Shown here: in pieces, positions 1 to 11,960 of the stretch
How positions within the stretch are numbered: the first letter of the stretch is position 1
Layout of the letters: each line of letters starts with the position of its first letter
NCBI GenBank assembly: GCA_037043455.1
Contig: JAWPHD010004356.1
Location: 124,001 to 188,000 of the forward strand
Length of the DNA: 64,000 nt
Direction: 5' to 3'
Source: Cyrtodaria siliqua
Taxonomy: Eukaryota > Mollusca > Bivalvia > Adapedonta > Hiatellidae
Notes under the pieces: generated by a model
What the model saw: only the letters and a program-made list of their open reading frames with translations
Told to the model about the DNA's origin: nothing
The model's database searches: none
Made by a program: the position numbers and the translations under genes

Positions 1-650
1 TTTAATAATTTAAAAGACATATTGTCTACCAAATTCAAGCAGTAAAACCTATCTATTTTATCTTAAATTTAATTGAAATTATATATATTTAGTGGTCACG
101 GATTTTTACCGGCCAATTTTGAGCCTTTGCATGAGTGACTATTTGAGACAGGTTTGAGTGTAATAAAAAAAAAAATAGATAAAAAATAAATAAAAAGATA
201 TGTGTAATAAAATCATGCATTAAATGTTGAAGTTTATATAAATATACGCTCTTTTACTCTCACAAGAGAACGAATCTTGAACTGAAACATTTCTTAGTAA
301 GTGAGAAATGGAGAAAATATATGACAAAAAAATGATATGTGACAAGATAGACTTTATATGTTGCCATTTATTGCCGTGTTTATATATATGTATTGTGTTG
401 AACCTGTGTACTCATGGACCTAAAGGTCTTTCGTATTTTGAATAAATATATATATAAATATATATAGCATTACAACATGTACAAGCCCACAATATTTTTA
501 TTAGCAACCCTCATTTACTGAATATTTGATCAAATACCCCAACTTGGATAATCGTCCAACCCAACCCCAATTTTGAAATTCCTGGAATAGCCATTAGTTT
601 AATTTCAAATGTTCAAGTATACTGTCAACTTTACAGTTCGTATCATGATT
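1..650. other. AT-rich non-coding flank
   Basis: No open frame with recognisable protein similarity, RNA gene or clear repeat was seen. The stretch is rich in short AT runs and ATATAT tracts. It lies downstream of the last exon of the minus-strand HARBI1-like locus and may hold its 3' untranslated part, but no boundary can be set. Confidence 0.5.
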
Positions 651-845
651 TTAGTTACTGAAAAATGTATTTGCTATATGATCCCTGATGTCCCGTCCAT
701 CATTCTGTCCATTGTATGGATCCAAAGCAGGTTGTTCGTCTTCAAAGTTATCAAAGTCTTCTGGTTCATTCCAACGTATTGCCAGGTTGTGGAGGACAGC
801 ACATGCAATGACAATCCTGCTTGCTTTCCTCGGTTTCATTCTTAT
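651..845 (-). pseudogene. HARBI1-like terminal exon
   Basis: After TTTTAG (AG at 847-846) the frame reads IRMKPRKASRIVIACAVLHN, then LAIRWNEPEDFD, and ends in a natural stop at 651-653 after an acidic tail. The ACAVLHN motif is typical of the C-terminus of Harbinger transposases. Joined in phase 0 to the block ending at 6,934 it gives FNVLHSE-IRMKP, a normal junction for the family. This block itself is intact. Confidence 0.75.
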
Positions 846-1364
846 CTAAAATTATAGTAATCAATAGCATGTTGCATGATACAGTATTAACTTCAATGTT
901 TACATATAATTACAGTCAAACCCATCTGAAAACGAGTTTGGACAAATCCATTCCTTCTACAAAGGGAATGTTTAAGAGAAGTATCAAACAGTGTAAACGC
1001 TGATCAGTGTGCAATGTCAGGCAGGGATATTTAAATACAAATACTTCTAAATTTATGTTTATACTTTGATTTAAAATTAAAATTGCATCACAATGAGGGT
1101 GACAGTAAATATTTTCAGCCCAGGTCCCTCAGAAAAATAATGTCGACATCAGCTTCACCACAGTCTACTTTATCTGCCTCATTGGGATGGACTATTCATA
1201 TTATGTTTTTCTCTCTCAATAAAACATATTTGTTTACTATGTATATGTATGTGTATGTTATATTGTCAAATCATTATAAGGCTGATCCAGTATAAAGTAC
1301 CACCTCTACCCCAATATATATAATTTTTTTCTGGAACAGTCCTTATGTTAATTATCTTCTAATA
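846..1364 (-). other. Intron sequence of the HARBI1-like locus
   Basis: AT-rich sequence between the terminal exon and the 38-bp array. No gene is visible. It carries a segment at 1,082-1,113 (core GAGGGTGACAG) whose approximate reverse complement lies at 8,457-8,488. Confidence 0.5.
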
Positions 1365-3200
1365 AAGTAGTACAGTACATGGTATACTGTGTGCTTGTGA
1401 TAGAGTAGTACAGTACATGGTACACTTGTGCTTGTGATAGAGTAGTACAGTACATGGTACACTGTGTTCTTGTGATAGAGTAGTACAGTACATGGTACAC
1501 TTGTGCTTGTGATAGAGTAGTACAGTACATGGTACACTGTGTTCTTGTGATAGAGTAGTACAGTACATGGTACACAATTACTTGTGATAGAGTAGTACAG
1601 TACATGGTACACTTGTGCTTGTGATAGAGTAGTACAGTACATGGTACACCTATGCTTGTGATAGAGTAGTGCAGTACATGGTACATGTTGCGCTATGTAC
1701 TTGTAGCAGAGTAGTAAAGTACATGGTGCACTGTGTGCTTGTGATAGAATATATGGTACATTGTGTACTTGTAGCAGCGTGGTATAGTACATGGTGCACT
1801 GTGTGCTTGTAGCAGAGTAGAACAGTACATGGTACACTCTGTGCTTGTGATAGAGTTATACATTACATGATACACTTGTGCTTGTGATAGAGTAGTACAG
1901 TACATGGTACGCGTGTGCTTGTGATAGAGTACATGGTACACGGTGTGCTTGTGATAGAATAGTGTAGTACATGTAATAATGTGTGCTTGTGATAAAGTAT
2001 AATTGTACACGTTGCACTGTTTGCTTGTGATAGTGTATATTATGGTACACTGTGTGCTTGTGATAGAGAATATTATGGTACACTGTCTGTTTTTGATAGA
2101 GTTTATTATGGTACACTGTGTGCTTGTGATAGAGTATATGGTACACTGTGTACTTGTATAAGAGTAGTATAGTACATAGTGCACTGTGCGCTTGTGATAT
2201 AATATATATTACACTGTGTACTTGTAGCAGAGTAGTATAGTACATGGTGCACTGTGTGCTTGTGATAGAATATATGGTACATTGTGTACTTGTAGCAGCG
2301 TAGTATAGTAAATGGTGCACTGTGTGTTTGTGATAGAATATATGGTACATTGTGTACTTGTAGCAGCGTGGTATAGTACATGGTGCACTGTGTGCTTGTG
2401 ATAGAATATATGGTACATTGTGTACTTGTAGCAAAGTAGTATAGTAAATGGTGCACTGTGTGTTTGTGATAGAATATATGGTACATTGTGTACTTGTAGC
2501 ACATTAGTATAGTACATGGTGCACTGTGGGCTTGTAGCAGATTAGTATAGTACATAGTGCTCTGTGTACTTGTAGCAGCGTAGCATAGTACATGGTGCAC
2601 TGTGTGCTTGTGATAGAATATATGGTACATTGTGTAATTGTAGCAGAGAAATATAGTACATGGTGCACTGTGGGCTTGTAGCAGAGTAGAACAGTACGTG
2701 GTACACTGTATGCTTGTGATAGAGTAGTAAGTACATGATGCACTGTGTGCTTGTAGCAGATTAGTATAGTACATGGTGCTCTGTGTACTTGTAGCAGAGT
2801 AGCATAGTACACAGTGAACTGTGTGTTTGTGATAGAATATATGGTACATTGTGTACTTGCAGCAGAGTTATATAGTACATGGTGCACTGTGTGCTTGTAG
2901 CAGATTATTTTAGTATATGGTGCTCTGTGTATTTGTAGCGGAGTAGTACAGAGCATGGTGCACTGCGTGCTTGTAGCAGAGTAGAACAGTACATGGTGCA
3001 CTGTGTGCTTGTAGCAGAGTAGTATAGTACATAGTGCACTGTGTGCTTGTAGCAGAGTAAAGCAGTACATGGTGCACTGTGTGATTGTGATATAATATAT
3101 GCTACACTGTGTACTTGTAACAGATTAGTATAGAACATGGTTCACTGTGTGCTTGTGATAGAATATATGGTACACTGTTTAGTTGTAGCAGAGTAAAACA
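1365..3200. repeat. Family A minisatellite, subtype 1 (mixed units)
   Basis: Tandem repeats of about 38 bp. Two unit types alternate: GCTTGTGATAGAGTAGTACA units and ACTTGTAGCAGAGTAGTATA units, with some shortened units (GATAGAATATATGGTACA). Long minus-strand frames cross the array only because stops are rare in the unit. They are low-complexity Tyr/His/Cys/Thr repeats and not credible proteins. Confidence 0.9.
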
Positions 3201-6200
3201 GTACTGTGTGCCTATGATTGAGTAGTACCCTATAAGGTACACTATATGCTTGTGATAGGGTAGTACAGTACGCGATACACTGTGTGCCTGTGATAGAATA
3301 GTACACTACATAGTACACTGTGTGCCAGTGAAAAAGTAGTACACTAAATGGTACACTGTGTGCCTGTGATAGAGTAGTACACTACACGGTACTATGTGTG
3401 CCTGTGCTAGAGTAGTACAGTACACAGTACATTGTGTGCCTGTGATAGAGTAGTACGCTACACGGTACTATGTGTGCCTGTGATAGAGTAGTACAGTACA
3501 TGGTACACTGTGTGCCTGTGATATAGTAGTACAGTACATGGTACAATGTGTGTCTGTGATAGAGCAGTACAGTACATGGTACACTGTGTGCCTGTGATAG
3601 AGTAGTACAGTACACGGTACACTGTGTGCCTGTGATAGAGTAGTACACTACACGGTACACTGCGTGCCTGTTATAGAGTAGTACACTACATGGTACACTG
3701 TGTGCCTGTGATAGAGTAGTACACTACACGGTACACTGTGTGATTGTGATAGAGTAGTACAGTACACGGTACACTGTGTGTCTGGGATAGAGTAGTACAG
3801 TACAATGTACACTGTGTGCCTGTGATAGTGTGTATACTACACGGTACACTGTGTGCCTGTGATAGAGTAGTACACTATAGGGTACATTGTGTGCCTGTGA
3901 GAGAGTAGTACACTACACGGTACACTGTGTGATTGTGATAGAGTAGTACAGTACACGGTACACTGTGTGCCTGTCATAGAGTAGTACAGTACAAGGTACA
4001 CTGTGTGCCTGTGATAGTGTTGTACACTACACGGTACACTGTGTGCCTGTGATAGAATAGTACACTACATGATACACTGTGTGCCTGTGATAGTGTTGTA
4101 CACTACACGGTACACTGTGTGCCTGTGATAGAGTAGTACAGTACATGGTACACTGTGTGCCTGTGATAAAGTAGTACAGTATATTGTACACTGTGAGCCT
4201 GTGATAGAGTAGTACAGTATAAGGTACACTATGTGCCTGTGATAGAGTTGTACACTACACGGTACACTGTGTGCCTGTGATAGAGTAGTACACTACACGG
4301 TACATAGTGTGCCTGCGATAGAGTAGCACAATACACTGTACACTGTGTGCCTGTGATAGATTAGTACACTACATGGTACATTCTGTGCCTGTGATAGAGT
4401 AGTACACTACACGGTACACTGTGTGCCTGTGATAGAGTAGTACAGTACACGGTACACTGTTTGCCTGTGATAGAGTAGTACACTACATGGTACACTGTGT
4501 GCCTGTGATAGAGTAGTACCCTACATTGTCCACTGTGTGCCTGTGATAGAGAAGTACAGTACATGGTACACTGTGTGCGTGTTATAGAGTTGTACACTAC
4601 ATGGTACACTGTGTGCTTGTGATAGAGTAGTACAGAACATGGTACTCTGTGTGCCTGCGATAGAGTAGCACAGTACACGGTACAATGTGTGCCTGTGATA
4701 GAGTAGTACATTACACGGTACACTGTGTGCCTGTGATAGAGTAGTACACTACATGGTACACTGTGTGCATGTGATAGAGTAGAACACTACATGGTACACT
4801 ATGTGCCTGTGATAGAGTAGTACAGTACACGGTACACTGTATGCATGTGATAGAGTAGTACAGTACACGATACACTGTATGCATGTGATAGAGTAGTACA
4901 GTACATGGTACACTGTGTGCCTGTGATAGAGTAGAACACTACATGGTACACTGTGTGCCTGTGATAGAGTAGAACACTAATAGGTACACTGTGTGCCTGT
5001 GATAGAGTAGAACACTACATGGTACACTGTGTGCCTGTGATAGAGTAATACCCTACATTGTACACTGTGTGCCTGTGATAGAGTAGTACAGTACATGGTA
5101 CACTGTGTGCGTGTTATAGAGTTGTACACTACATGGTACACTGTGTGCCTGTGATAGAGTAGTACAGAACATGGTACACTGTGTGCTTGTGATAGAGTAG
5201 TACAGAACATGGTACACTGTATGCATGTGATAGAGTAGTACACTACATGGTACACTGTGTGCCTGTGATAGAGTTGTACACTACATGGTACACTGTGTGC
5301 CTGTGATAGAGTAATACAGTACAGGGTACACTGTGTGCCTGTGATAAAGTGGTACACTACATGGTACCATGTGTGCCTGTGATAGAGTTGTGCACTACAT
5401 GGTACACTGTGTGCCTGTGATAATGTGGTACACTACATGGTACACTGTGTGCCTGTGATAGAGTAATACAGTACACGGTACACTGTGTGCCTGTGATAAA
5501 GTGGTACACTACATGGTACACTGTGTGCCTGTGATAGAGTTGTGCACTACATGGTACACGGTGTGCCTGTGATAAAGTGGTAAACTACATGGTACACTGT
5601 GTGCCTGTGATAGAGTAGTACAGTACATTGTACGCTGTGTGCCTGTGATAGAGTAGTACAGTACAGTGTACGCTGTGTGCCTGTGATAGAGTAGCGCACT
5701 ACACGGTACACTGTGTGCCTGTGATATAGTAGTACAGTACACGGTACACTGTTTGCCTGTGATAGAGTAGTACACTACATGGTACACTGTGTGCCTGTGA
5801 TAGAGTAGTATCCTACATTGTACACTGTGTGCCTGTGATAGAGTAGTACAGTACATGGTACACTGTGTGCTTGTTATAGAGTTGTACACTACATGGTACA
5901 CTGTGTGCCTGTGATAGAGTAGTACAGAACATGGTACACTGTGTGCTTGTGATAGAGTAGTACAGACCATGGTACACTGTGTGCCTGTGATAGAGTATGC
6001 ACTACATGGTAGACTGTGTGCCTGTGATAGAGTAGTACAGTACATGGTACACTGTGTGCCTGTGATAGAGTAGTACAGTACATGGTAGACTGTGTGCCTG
6101 TGATAGAGTAGTACCCTACATTGTACACTGTGTGCCTGTGATAGAGTAGTACAGTACATGGTACACTGTGTGCGTGTTATAGAGTTGTACTCTACATGGT

Positions 6201-6640
6201 ACACTGTGTGCCTGTGATAGAGTAGTACAGAACATGGTACACTGTGTGCTTGTGATAGAGTAGTACAGTACACGGTACACTGTGTGCCTGTGCTAGAGTA
6301 GTACACTACATTGTACACTGTGTGCCTGTGATAGAGTAGTACTCTACATGGTACACTGTGTGCTTGTGATAGAGTAGTACTCTGAATGGTACACTATGTG
6401 CCTGTGATAGAGTAGTACAGTACATGGTACCCTGTGTGCCTGTGATAGAGTAGTACAGTACACGGTACACTGTGTGCCTGTGACAGAGTAGTACATACAT
6501 GGTATACTGTGTGCCTGTGATAGAGTTGTACTTTACATGGTACACTGTGTGCTTATGATAGAGAAGTACAGTACATGGTACACTATGTGCTTTTGATAAA
6601 GTATATAGTACACTGTGTACTTATGATGTGATAGTACAGT
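3201..6640. repeat. Family A minisatellite, subtype 2 (homogeneous units)
   Basis: Continuation of the array with the unit GCCTGTGATAGAGTAGTACA followed by variants of CTACATGGTACACTGTGT. The period is 38 bp; adjacent AGTAGTAC motifs at 3,601 and 3,639 are exactly 38 bp apart. About 90 units. The sharp change from GCTTGT/ACTTGT to GCCTGT near 3,200 suggests a separate expansion. Units degrade at the right end, after about 6,560. Confidence 0.9.
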
Positions 6641-6933
6641 ACTTAACTTACTGACTAATTTTGCCTGTCACTTGCAGAAGGAATATTAGTTTTACTTATA
6701 AATACAAGCAGTAGTAGTAATTGTACATGAGGACTCCATCAATTGAAACTGGAACTCATTCATATTCTAACATGTATATACTGTGTAGAGAAAAATAAAT
6801 GTAAACAGGATGTTACATGTTTTAAGCATTCAATTAAATTTGTTAATGTGTCAAAAAATGTTATGTTGTGTATATCAAAAGACACCTATTAAATAAAACA
6901 ATATAAATACATGTATTGAATTTCTTTACCTAC
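6641..6933. other. Intron remainder, no gene seen
   Basis: AT-rich non-repetitive sequence between the array and the HARBI1-like exon ending at 6,934. Confidence 0.5.
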
Positions 6934-7115
6934 CTCAGAATGTAGAACATTGAACTACCTCTTCCATACACCAAAGGTTCGCTCAATGATATTCCTGGTT
7001 GACATATGCACCTGTTGTATCGCTCCTCAGAATCGTTCTGTGGGTGTATGTATGGTGTCAGTAGGAAGGGACGACAGGCATAGCCACTATCACCAAGGAA
7101 AACCCCACTTTCAAA
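6934..7115 (-). pseudogene. HARBI1-like exon with LGDSGY and catalytic Glu
   Basis: On the minus strand this reads ESGVFLGDSGYACRPFLLTP, then ten residues to the Tyr-Asn-Arg triplet, then after a frame change HMSTRNIIERTFGVWKR. These correspond to the LGDSGYP and ERxFGxWK motifs of Harbinger nucleases. GAG at 6,984-6,982 encodes the catalytic Glu. The frameshift is at 7,009-7,010 and an in-frame TAG is at 6,957-6,955. The block ends in GAG followed by GTAGGT, a good donor in phase 0 that matches the phase-0 start of the block at 845. The upstream boundary is approximate. Confidence 0.72.
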
Positions 7116-7945
7116 ATATAATTTTTTTATTTATTCATAAATCTCCTAGTCTTTATATTATTCAAGACAAATTGTGGACATTAAATAACATACTTATCAC
7201 TGATTGAGCCTGTTTTGTTGTGTTCTTTCATTTATTCATTGAATTATCCAACCTTAATTGATTTCATAAAAATAGTGTATAGCATTTAATTAGACAGATG
7301 TGAAATATATTTCAAAATAGAATAACAAACTATATCACATATGAAAATTCACCATGATAAAAAATACATTACAATAGTACTATCTTAACCATAATACATG
7401 CTGGACACTAGTATATAACAATTATTTTTTATTAAACCATGATACAACCAGTCTCATCATATGAGACTACACATCTGTAAGGTCTAACCTGAATCCATAT
7501 ATGAAATATTGCATCAAACCTCACTCATACCTTATGGTTTATATAATTTCACAGATTTGTCTTGACAATATCTCTTTAAAAATATACAGACGTGGATCTA
7601 TAAATAGTTCTTTGCCTAAAACCTCTTCTCTTCATTACACCTATGTAGCCAATAATGGATTGAAAACCCATTATAGAAATATAGGAATGTAAACATCCTG
7701 CTGAACTCACCAAATTCAAGATTGAAGTGAGTAACTATAAATTGCATTTACATTAAATAAAGAGCTCCTTAAAAATCATTTATATGGATATATAATTATA
7801 TTCTGATTTAGAATGTGTTTCAATGTGTATTTTTTGCTCTTTAATTTAAGTATAGCATGACAATGAAAATCCATATTGATAAAAACATCAAACATATTAC
7901 TATTATATCAACAAAAGCAAGATTAAAACATATATCACTAAGTAC
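7116..7945. other. Intron of HARBI1-like locus
   Basis: About 830 bp of AT-rich sequence between two minus-strand exon remnants. No further coding block or named repeat was recognised. Confidence 0.5.
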
Positions 7946-8047
7946 CTTGATGTTGTTCCTCTAAATATTGACACAAGTTTGATGCCCTAAAGACATGATT
8001 GTCATGAGAACTGCCAGGCCAAACTGCATTCACATGTGTAAATTTCC
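7946..8047 (-). pseudogene. HARBI1-like exon with second catalytic Asp
   Basis: The block is preceded on the minus strand by TTTTTCAG (AG at 8,048-8,049) and followed by GTAC (GT at 7,945-7,944). Between them the frame reads KFTHVNAVWPGSSHDN and continues to LCQYLEEQH. The WPGSxHD motif is the hallmark of the second catalytic Asp in PIF/Harbinger transposases. The donor phase does not join cleanly to the only AG near the next block, which is further evidence of decay or of an unrecognised splice site. Confidence 0.7.
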
Positions 8048-8826
8048 CTGAAAAATGTTTTATGAATGATATATATAGCATATACAATACATGTTATTTA
8101 TTCATATAAATGATTCAGTCAACTATTTCCAATTATTCTAAAAATGTAAGTGATTAACTCTTCATTGGAAGCAGAGTAATACAATTTAAGAGGTGTAAGT
8201 CTCCCAAGCATACAAATCATTTTAGTAAGACTTACATAAAACATTTTAATTTGTATTAATATGGCACTAAATTTAAATCTGAACTACTAGACTACTCACT
8301 GACAATAAATAAACCCTTAACTTTCACAAATGTGTTGTGTTTTAAGTAGGCCTGCAGTAGCTTTTCTATAGGGGTGAATTGCCTGTATTGTACAGTATGG
8401 TCCATTAGGTTTTAATTATTGTACACAGTACACTTTAATATATAAATATTGCATCCAATATCCACTGTCACCCTCACTGGAATGCAATATTTATTTTATT
8501 ATACCGAACAAATGTTTTGATTAAAATTTAAATATACGAGGGGGAAAAATCGCAATAATTTTTTTTTATTTTTTTTAGTTGATATTTTTATACCAGTTTT
8601 GATTTAAAGTGACACATCTGCTCGCCACATTTTTTTATTGTCGTTTGGTAAACCAAGCGTCTTACGATTGACATAACTTCAACAGTATTTTAATAAGCGT
8701 CCACCGATTTCCAATTGCCAAAGCATGTCGTTATTGGAAAAACCCAAAACCTGTTTCTATACTTCCCGTGACGTCACAATCGTGTTACACTAACAGTAAA
8801 AAATTGCTTCAGGCAAAACATCAGGT
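8048..8826. other. AT-rich sequence upstream of HARBI1-like blocks
   Basis: The expected upstream exon with the first catalytic Asp (IDxTH-type motif) was looked for on the minus strand and not seen. The 8,457-8,488 segment resembles the reverse complement of 1,082-1,113. Confidence 0.45.
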
Positions 8827-8888
8827 TTACACTCCTGTATAAATTACACTCCTGTATAAATTGCCCATACTTTATACAGGAGTGTAAT
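8827..8888. repeat. Tandem 17-mer plus perfect hairpin
   Basis: TTACACTCCTGTATAAA occurs twice in tandem (8,827-8,843 and 8,844-8,860). After a 10-bp spacer its reverse complement follows at 8,871-8,887. With one extra pair the stem is 18 bp and perfect. It is probably part of a small palindromic DNA element. No terminator role is implied in a eukaryote. Confidence 0.8.
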
Positions 8889-9186
8889 CCTGAAATATAT
8901 AGAGAATATTATGTCAGTGTCTTTTACTATCAAGTTTATTAGGCGAGGCTTAGAAAACGAAGAATGGCGAGGCTCTCGTGTAGATCATAGGCACCCGGCA
9001 CAGAGCCAGGATAGTAAAAGATGGATTTGAGTGGTTAAAATATTAATTAATTGAGTTCTGGACCCCCAAAAAATGGTTATATATATTATATACTTCAAGG
9101 TATTGAACTCCTAAAATGGCCAAAACCACCAACAGTTATGTACTAGTTGTTATTTCTCGATACGCAAGTTAGCCTGGGCAGCATAA

Positions 9187-9233
9187 CCTGCTCATGTCAC
9201 AAGCAGATAACCTGCTCATGTCACAAGCAGATT
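9187..9233. repeat. Short tandem duplication
   Basis: ATAACCTGCTCATGTCACAA followed by GCAG occurs twice in direct succession (about 24 bp per copy). Confidence 0.75.
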
Positions 9234-9367
9234 TATATATATAACCAATAAAACATAAACTGTCAATCAGTCTCTCGCAGTTTTTTTGTACCAGAGAATC
9301 AAATATGCCAACTTGAGCGAATTTGAGTTCAATGACAAGAAGGTGGCACGGCCCTTACTACCTATAA

Positions 9368-9554
9368 GCTATAGGTTTAACATGGTGGCATGCGTTAAAA
9401 ACGACTAAAACATAATGGGCTCCTGCAATGACCCTGCTTAAGTAACCCTGCTTAATGACCCTGCTTAAGTAACCGCTATAGGTTTAACATGGTGTCATGC
9501 GTTAACAACGACTAAAACATAATGGGATCCTGCAATGACCCTGCTTAAGTAACC
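9368..9554. repeat. 107-bp tandem duplication
   Basis: GCTATAGGTTTAACATGGTG begins copies at 9,368 and 9,475 (offset 107 bp, one base differing). Within the first copy GACCCTGCTTAAGTAACC is itself repeated. No gene was found here. Confidence 0.8.
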
Positions 9555-10590
9555 GTGACATCCCGTTGAGCAGTCAATCGATCATCGATCCCGTTAAGTC
9601 TGTAGGCGGAGCTTATTTCAATCATTTGATACGGATGGAAGTTGGAAATTCGATTCGCCGTAATCGTGTCACACACGGAACGAGCTGTCAATCAAGCTTT
9701 CTTCAACCAATTAAATATTTACAAAAGCACACATCATGTTAACTTGTACAATGGAGCAGATGGTAACTGTTTGTTAGTTTTACCCATGAACACTAGAGGG
9801 CGGAGCTTGCAAGTATGCTTTATGGCATGTGCAGTCAAGTAGTTATACACGATATTTAAGCAGAAGATATTTAAACACGTTAATAATTATGTATATTTAT
9901 AAACCTTTGTAAATAAATATTTAAGTTTAACTGAACATGGCAGTACTTTTTACCTTATGTTGTATACTAACTAATAATATGTTATATATAACACCAATGA
10001 ATCATAAATCTGTTTTAATATGTTTGGTATTACAATTGTTGCATTTATAACATGACACAGTAAACGAGCAATATTATTTATCGAAATAGGCCAGTTTGAA
10101 GAACGAAAAATGTGTTATTATTGTTTTTCCTCTTATTTTTTGTCAAATTGGACTGTTATGCTGCTCGATTTAAATGCTATATATATTGTAAATCATGATT
10201 TCTCTCACATTACACGCATCTCAAATGTTTCATCTGATAAACGCAATGTTTGCCATGCCTTCTATAGTGAGTGTATCACTGGAAATAAAATATAATCGAT
10301 AGAGAAAATAAATGAAACCGTGGACTGTCTAATAATTTAAATCTTCATTTTAATTGTATAGATAAATAAGATGTTTTCCATTAACTAAAGTATAACATAA
10401 AATAGAAATTACTTACTTCATTCATGGATTTATATGTACACTGGATTTGAAACATGTCGTAAATCCAATTTATCCGCCGAATAATAATTTACCCATGAAT
10501 ACTTGCGCGTACAGGTAAGGTATTATGGCGCATTGCGCTTAGTTACGCACCGTCTTACGAATTGATCAAATGTAAGAAAACCTAGTATAC
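9555..10590. other. Unannotated sequence
   Basis: No coding similarity, tRNA or named repeat was recognised. Open frames of 61-66 codons here have no recognisable domain. Confidence 0.45.
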
Positions 10591-11170
10591 ATATCGTTGT
10601 TAATTTATTTGTATTTACGATAGCCGGCTATTTCAAAGACGAGTTGAAAGATAATTCTTTATTCTATACAGTGATGTTGGTTTTAGCTTTACTGAAAACG
10701 AACTAAATAACAAAAATTACGTTCGTTTGACCGTATGTGAAACTGCGACAGTGACGTGACTCGGCAAATTTAAAAAATATATATTTACATATCGTTGCTG
10801 ATTTGTTTATTTTGGGAAGAATATTTAAGGTTGCTGGCTAATTCAAATACGAGCTGAAAGATAATTCTTTATTCTATGCAGTGATGTCTGTTTAAGCTTT
10901 ACTAAAAACGAACTAAATAAGAACAATTACGTTCGTTTGACCGTATGTGAAACTGCGCCAGTGACGTGACTCGACAAATTATATATATATATATCGTTGC
11001 TGTATTATTTCTTCTGGGAAAAGTATTTAAACTAGCTGGCTAATTCAAATACAAGCTGAGAGATTATTCTTCATTCTATAAAGTGACTTCTGTTTTAACT
11101 TTAATAAACAAAATAAATATGACCGTAGGTGAAACTGCGACAATGATCATGTGATTCTGCAAATTGTAAA
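10591..11170. repeat. Three tandem copies of an approximately 200-bp unit
   Basis: Copies start with ATATCGTTG at 10,591, 10,789 and 10,991 (offsets 198 and 202). Each continues through GATAATTCTTTATTCTAT (diverged in the third copy) and a GTGAAACTGCG motif. The first two copies are closest and the third is more diverged and shortened. Class unknown. Confidence 0.8.
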
Positions 11171-11629
11171 TATACATGCATAATGATACATGTAAGTACA
11201 TAAGTTCGCTGGCTCATTAGGCAGTTTGGCTTGATTTTGGCTTCAGTTGCCTTGTTTAATTAAACTATGATGGATTTAGTGGTCTATTGTTCCATATTGC
11301 ACATCTGGCGCCTTCTAATTAACACCGTTCGATACCGAATATACAGTGCGGTCGACGTGTCTGTTTTTATTACACCCTTCCACCCTTAAGTCAGAGGTGT
11401 CATACAAGGTGGTCGTGCGCGATATTTCGGCATATTGTCCCGTTAGAAGGGCGGTAACAGATGTAATTAAAAGGGTTGTTTTGTGTTCCAAATAACAGGA
11501 TGTTGGTGATCGATATAATAGTTCTGTTTAAATGCACGCAAGTAACCAAAAGTCAAACGTGTCATATCGAATACACAGGTATCGCATTGTAATACTATTT
11601 TGTAACCAGCTTAAACAGCAAAATTTGAG

Positions 11630-11960
11630 ACGAAAACAAAGGCTATACATAAATCCAAGGTCGTCATTCAAATCTATACAATAATGGCAATACAAAGGAA
11701 TAATTATTTTGAATATCGAACCATAAATAAAACAGGAGTTTCACATAGAACGTTTATACATTTATGAAAAATGAAGGCGATTTCATTGATGAATTTTCAA
11801 CCAATTTCAACTGCGTAATTTACGAACAAAACAAAGGCTATACAGAAATCCAAGACAGGCAAGCAGATCTACACAATAATGGCATTACGAACGAATAATT
11901 ACTTTGAATATCGTAACGTAAATGAAAGAGAAGTTAAATTTTCAAAAAATGTACATTCTC
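11630..11960. repeat. Two tandem copies of a 195-bp unit
   Basis: ACAAAGGCTATACA occurs at about 11,635 and 11,830, followed in both copies by ATCCAAG, a CAATAATGGCA motif and TTTGAATATCG. Divergence is moderate. Class unknown. Confidence 0.7.

Larger units (their letters stand above)
651..8047 (-). pseudogene. HARBI1/Harbinger-type DDE nuclease, broken gene
   Basis: Three minus-strand blocks match successive parts of the PIF/Harbinger transposase (HARBI1-like) catalytic domain. In order they are a WPGSSHD block holding the second catalytic Asp, an LGDSGYA...TPY block running to IIERTFGVWKR with the catalytic Glu, and the C-terminal ACAVLHNLAIRWNEP block. Family members cut and paste DNA transposons; domesticated HARBI1 is a nuclear nuclease. 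The reading is broken: two surplus bases at 7,009-7,010 shift the frame between YNR and HMSTRN, and TAG at 6,955-6,957 interrupts VWKR/FNVLHSE. The block carrying the first catalytic Asp was not found upstream. The last intron contains the 5.3-kb 38-bp array. I infer a pseudogene of a transposase or domesticated copy. Sequencing errors could explain one lesion, less easily both. Confidence 0.75.

Noticed and set aside
1348..6545. Many long minus-strand open frames (up to 269 codons) rich in Tyr, His, Cys and Thr
   Set aside because: They follow the 38-bp repeat exactly (three units are a whole number of codons), occur in several overlapping frames and match no domain.
8827..8888. Transcription terminator
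   Set aside because: A perfect hairpin, but in a eukaryotic intergenic region beside other duplications. A small palindromic repeat is more likely.
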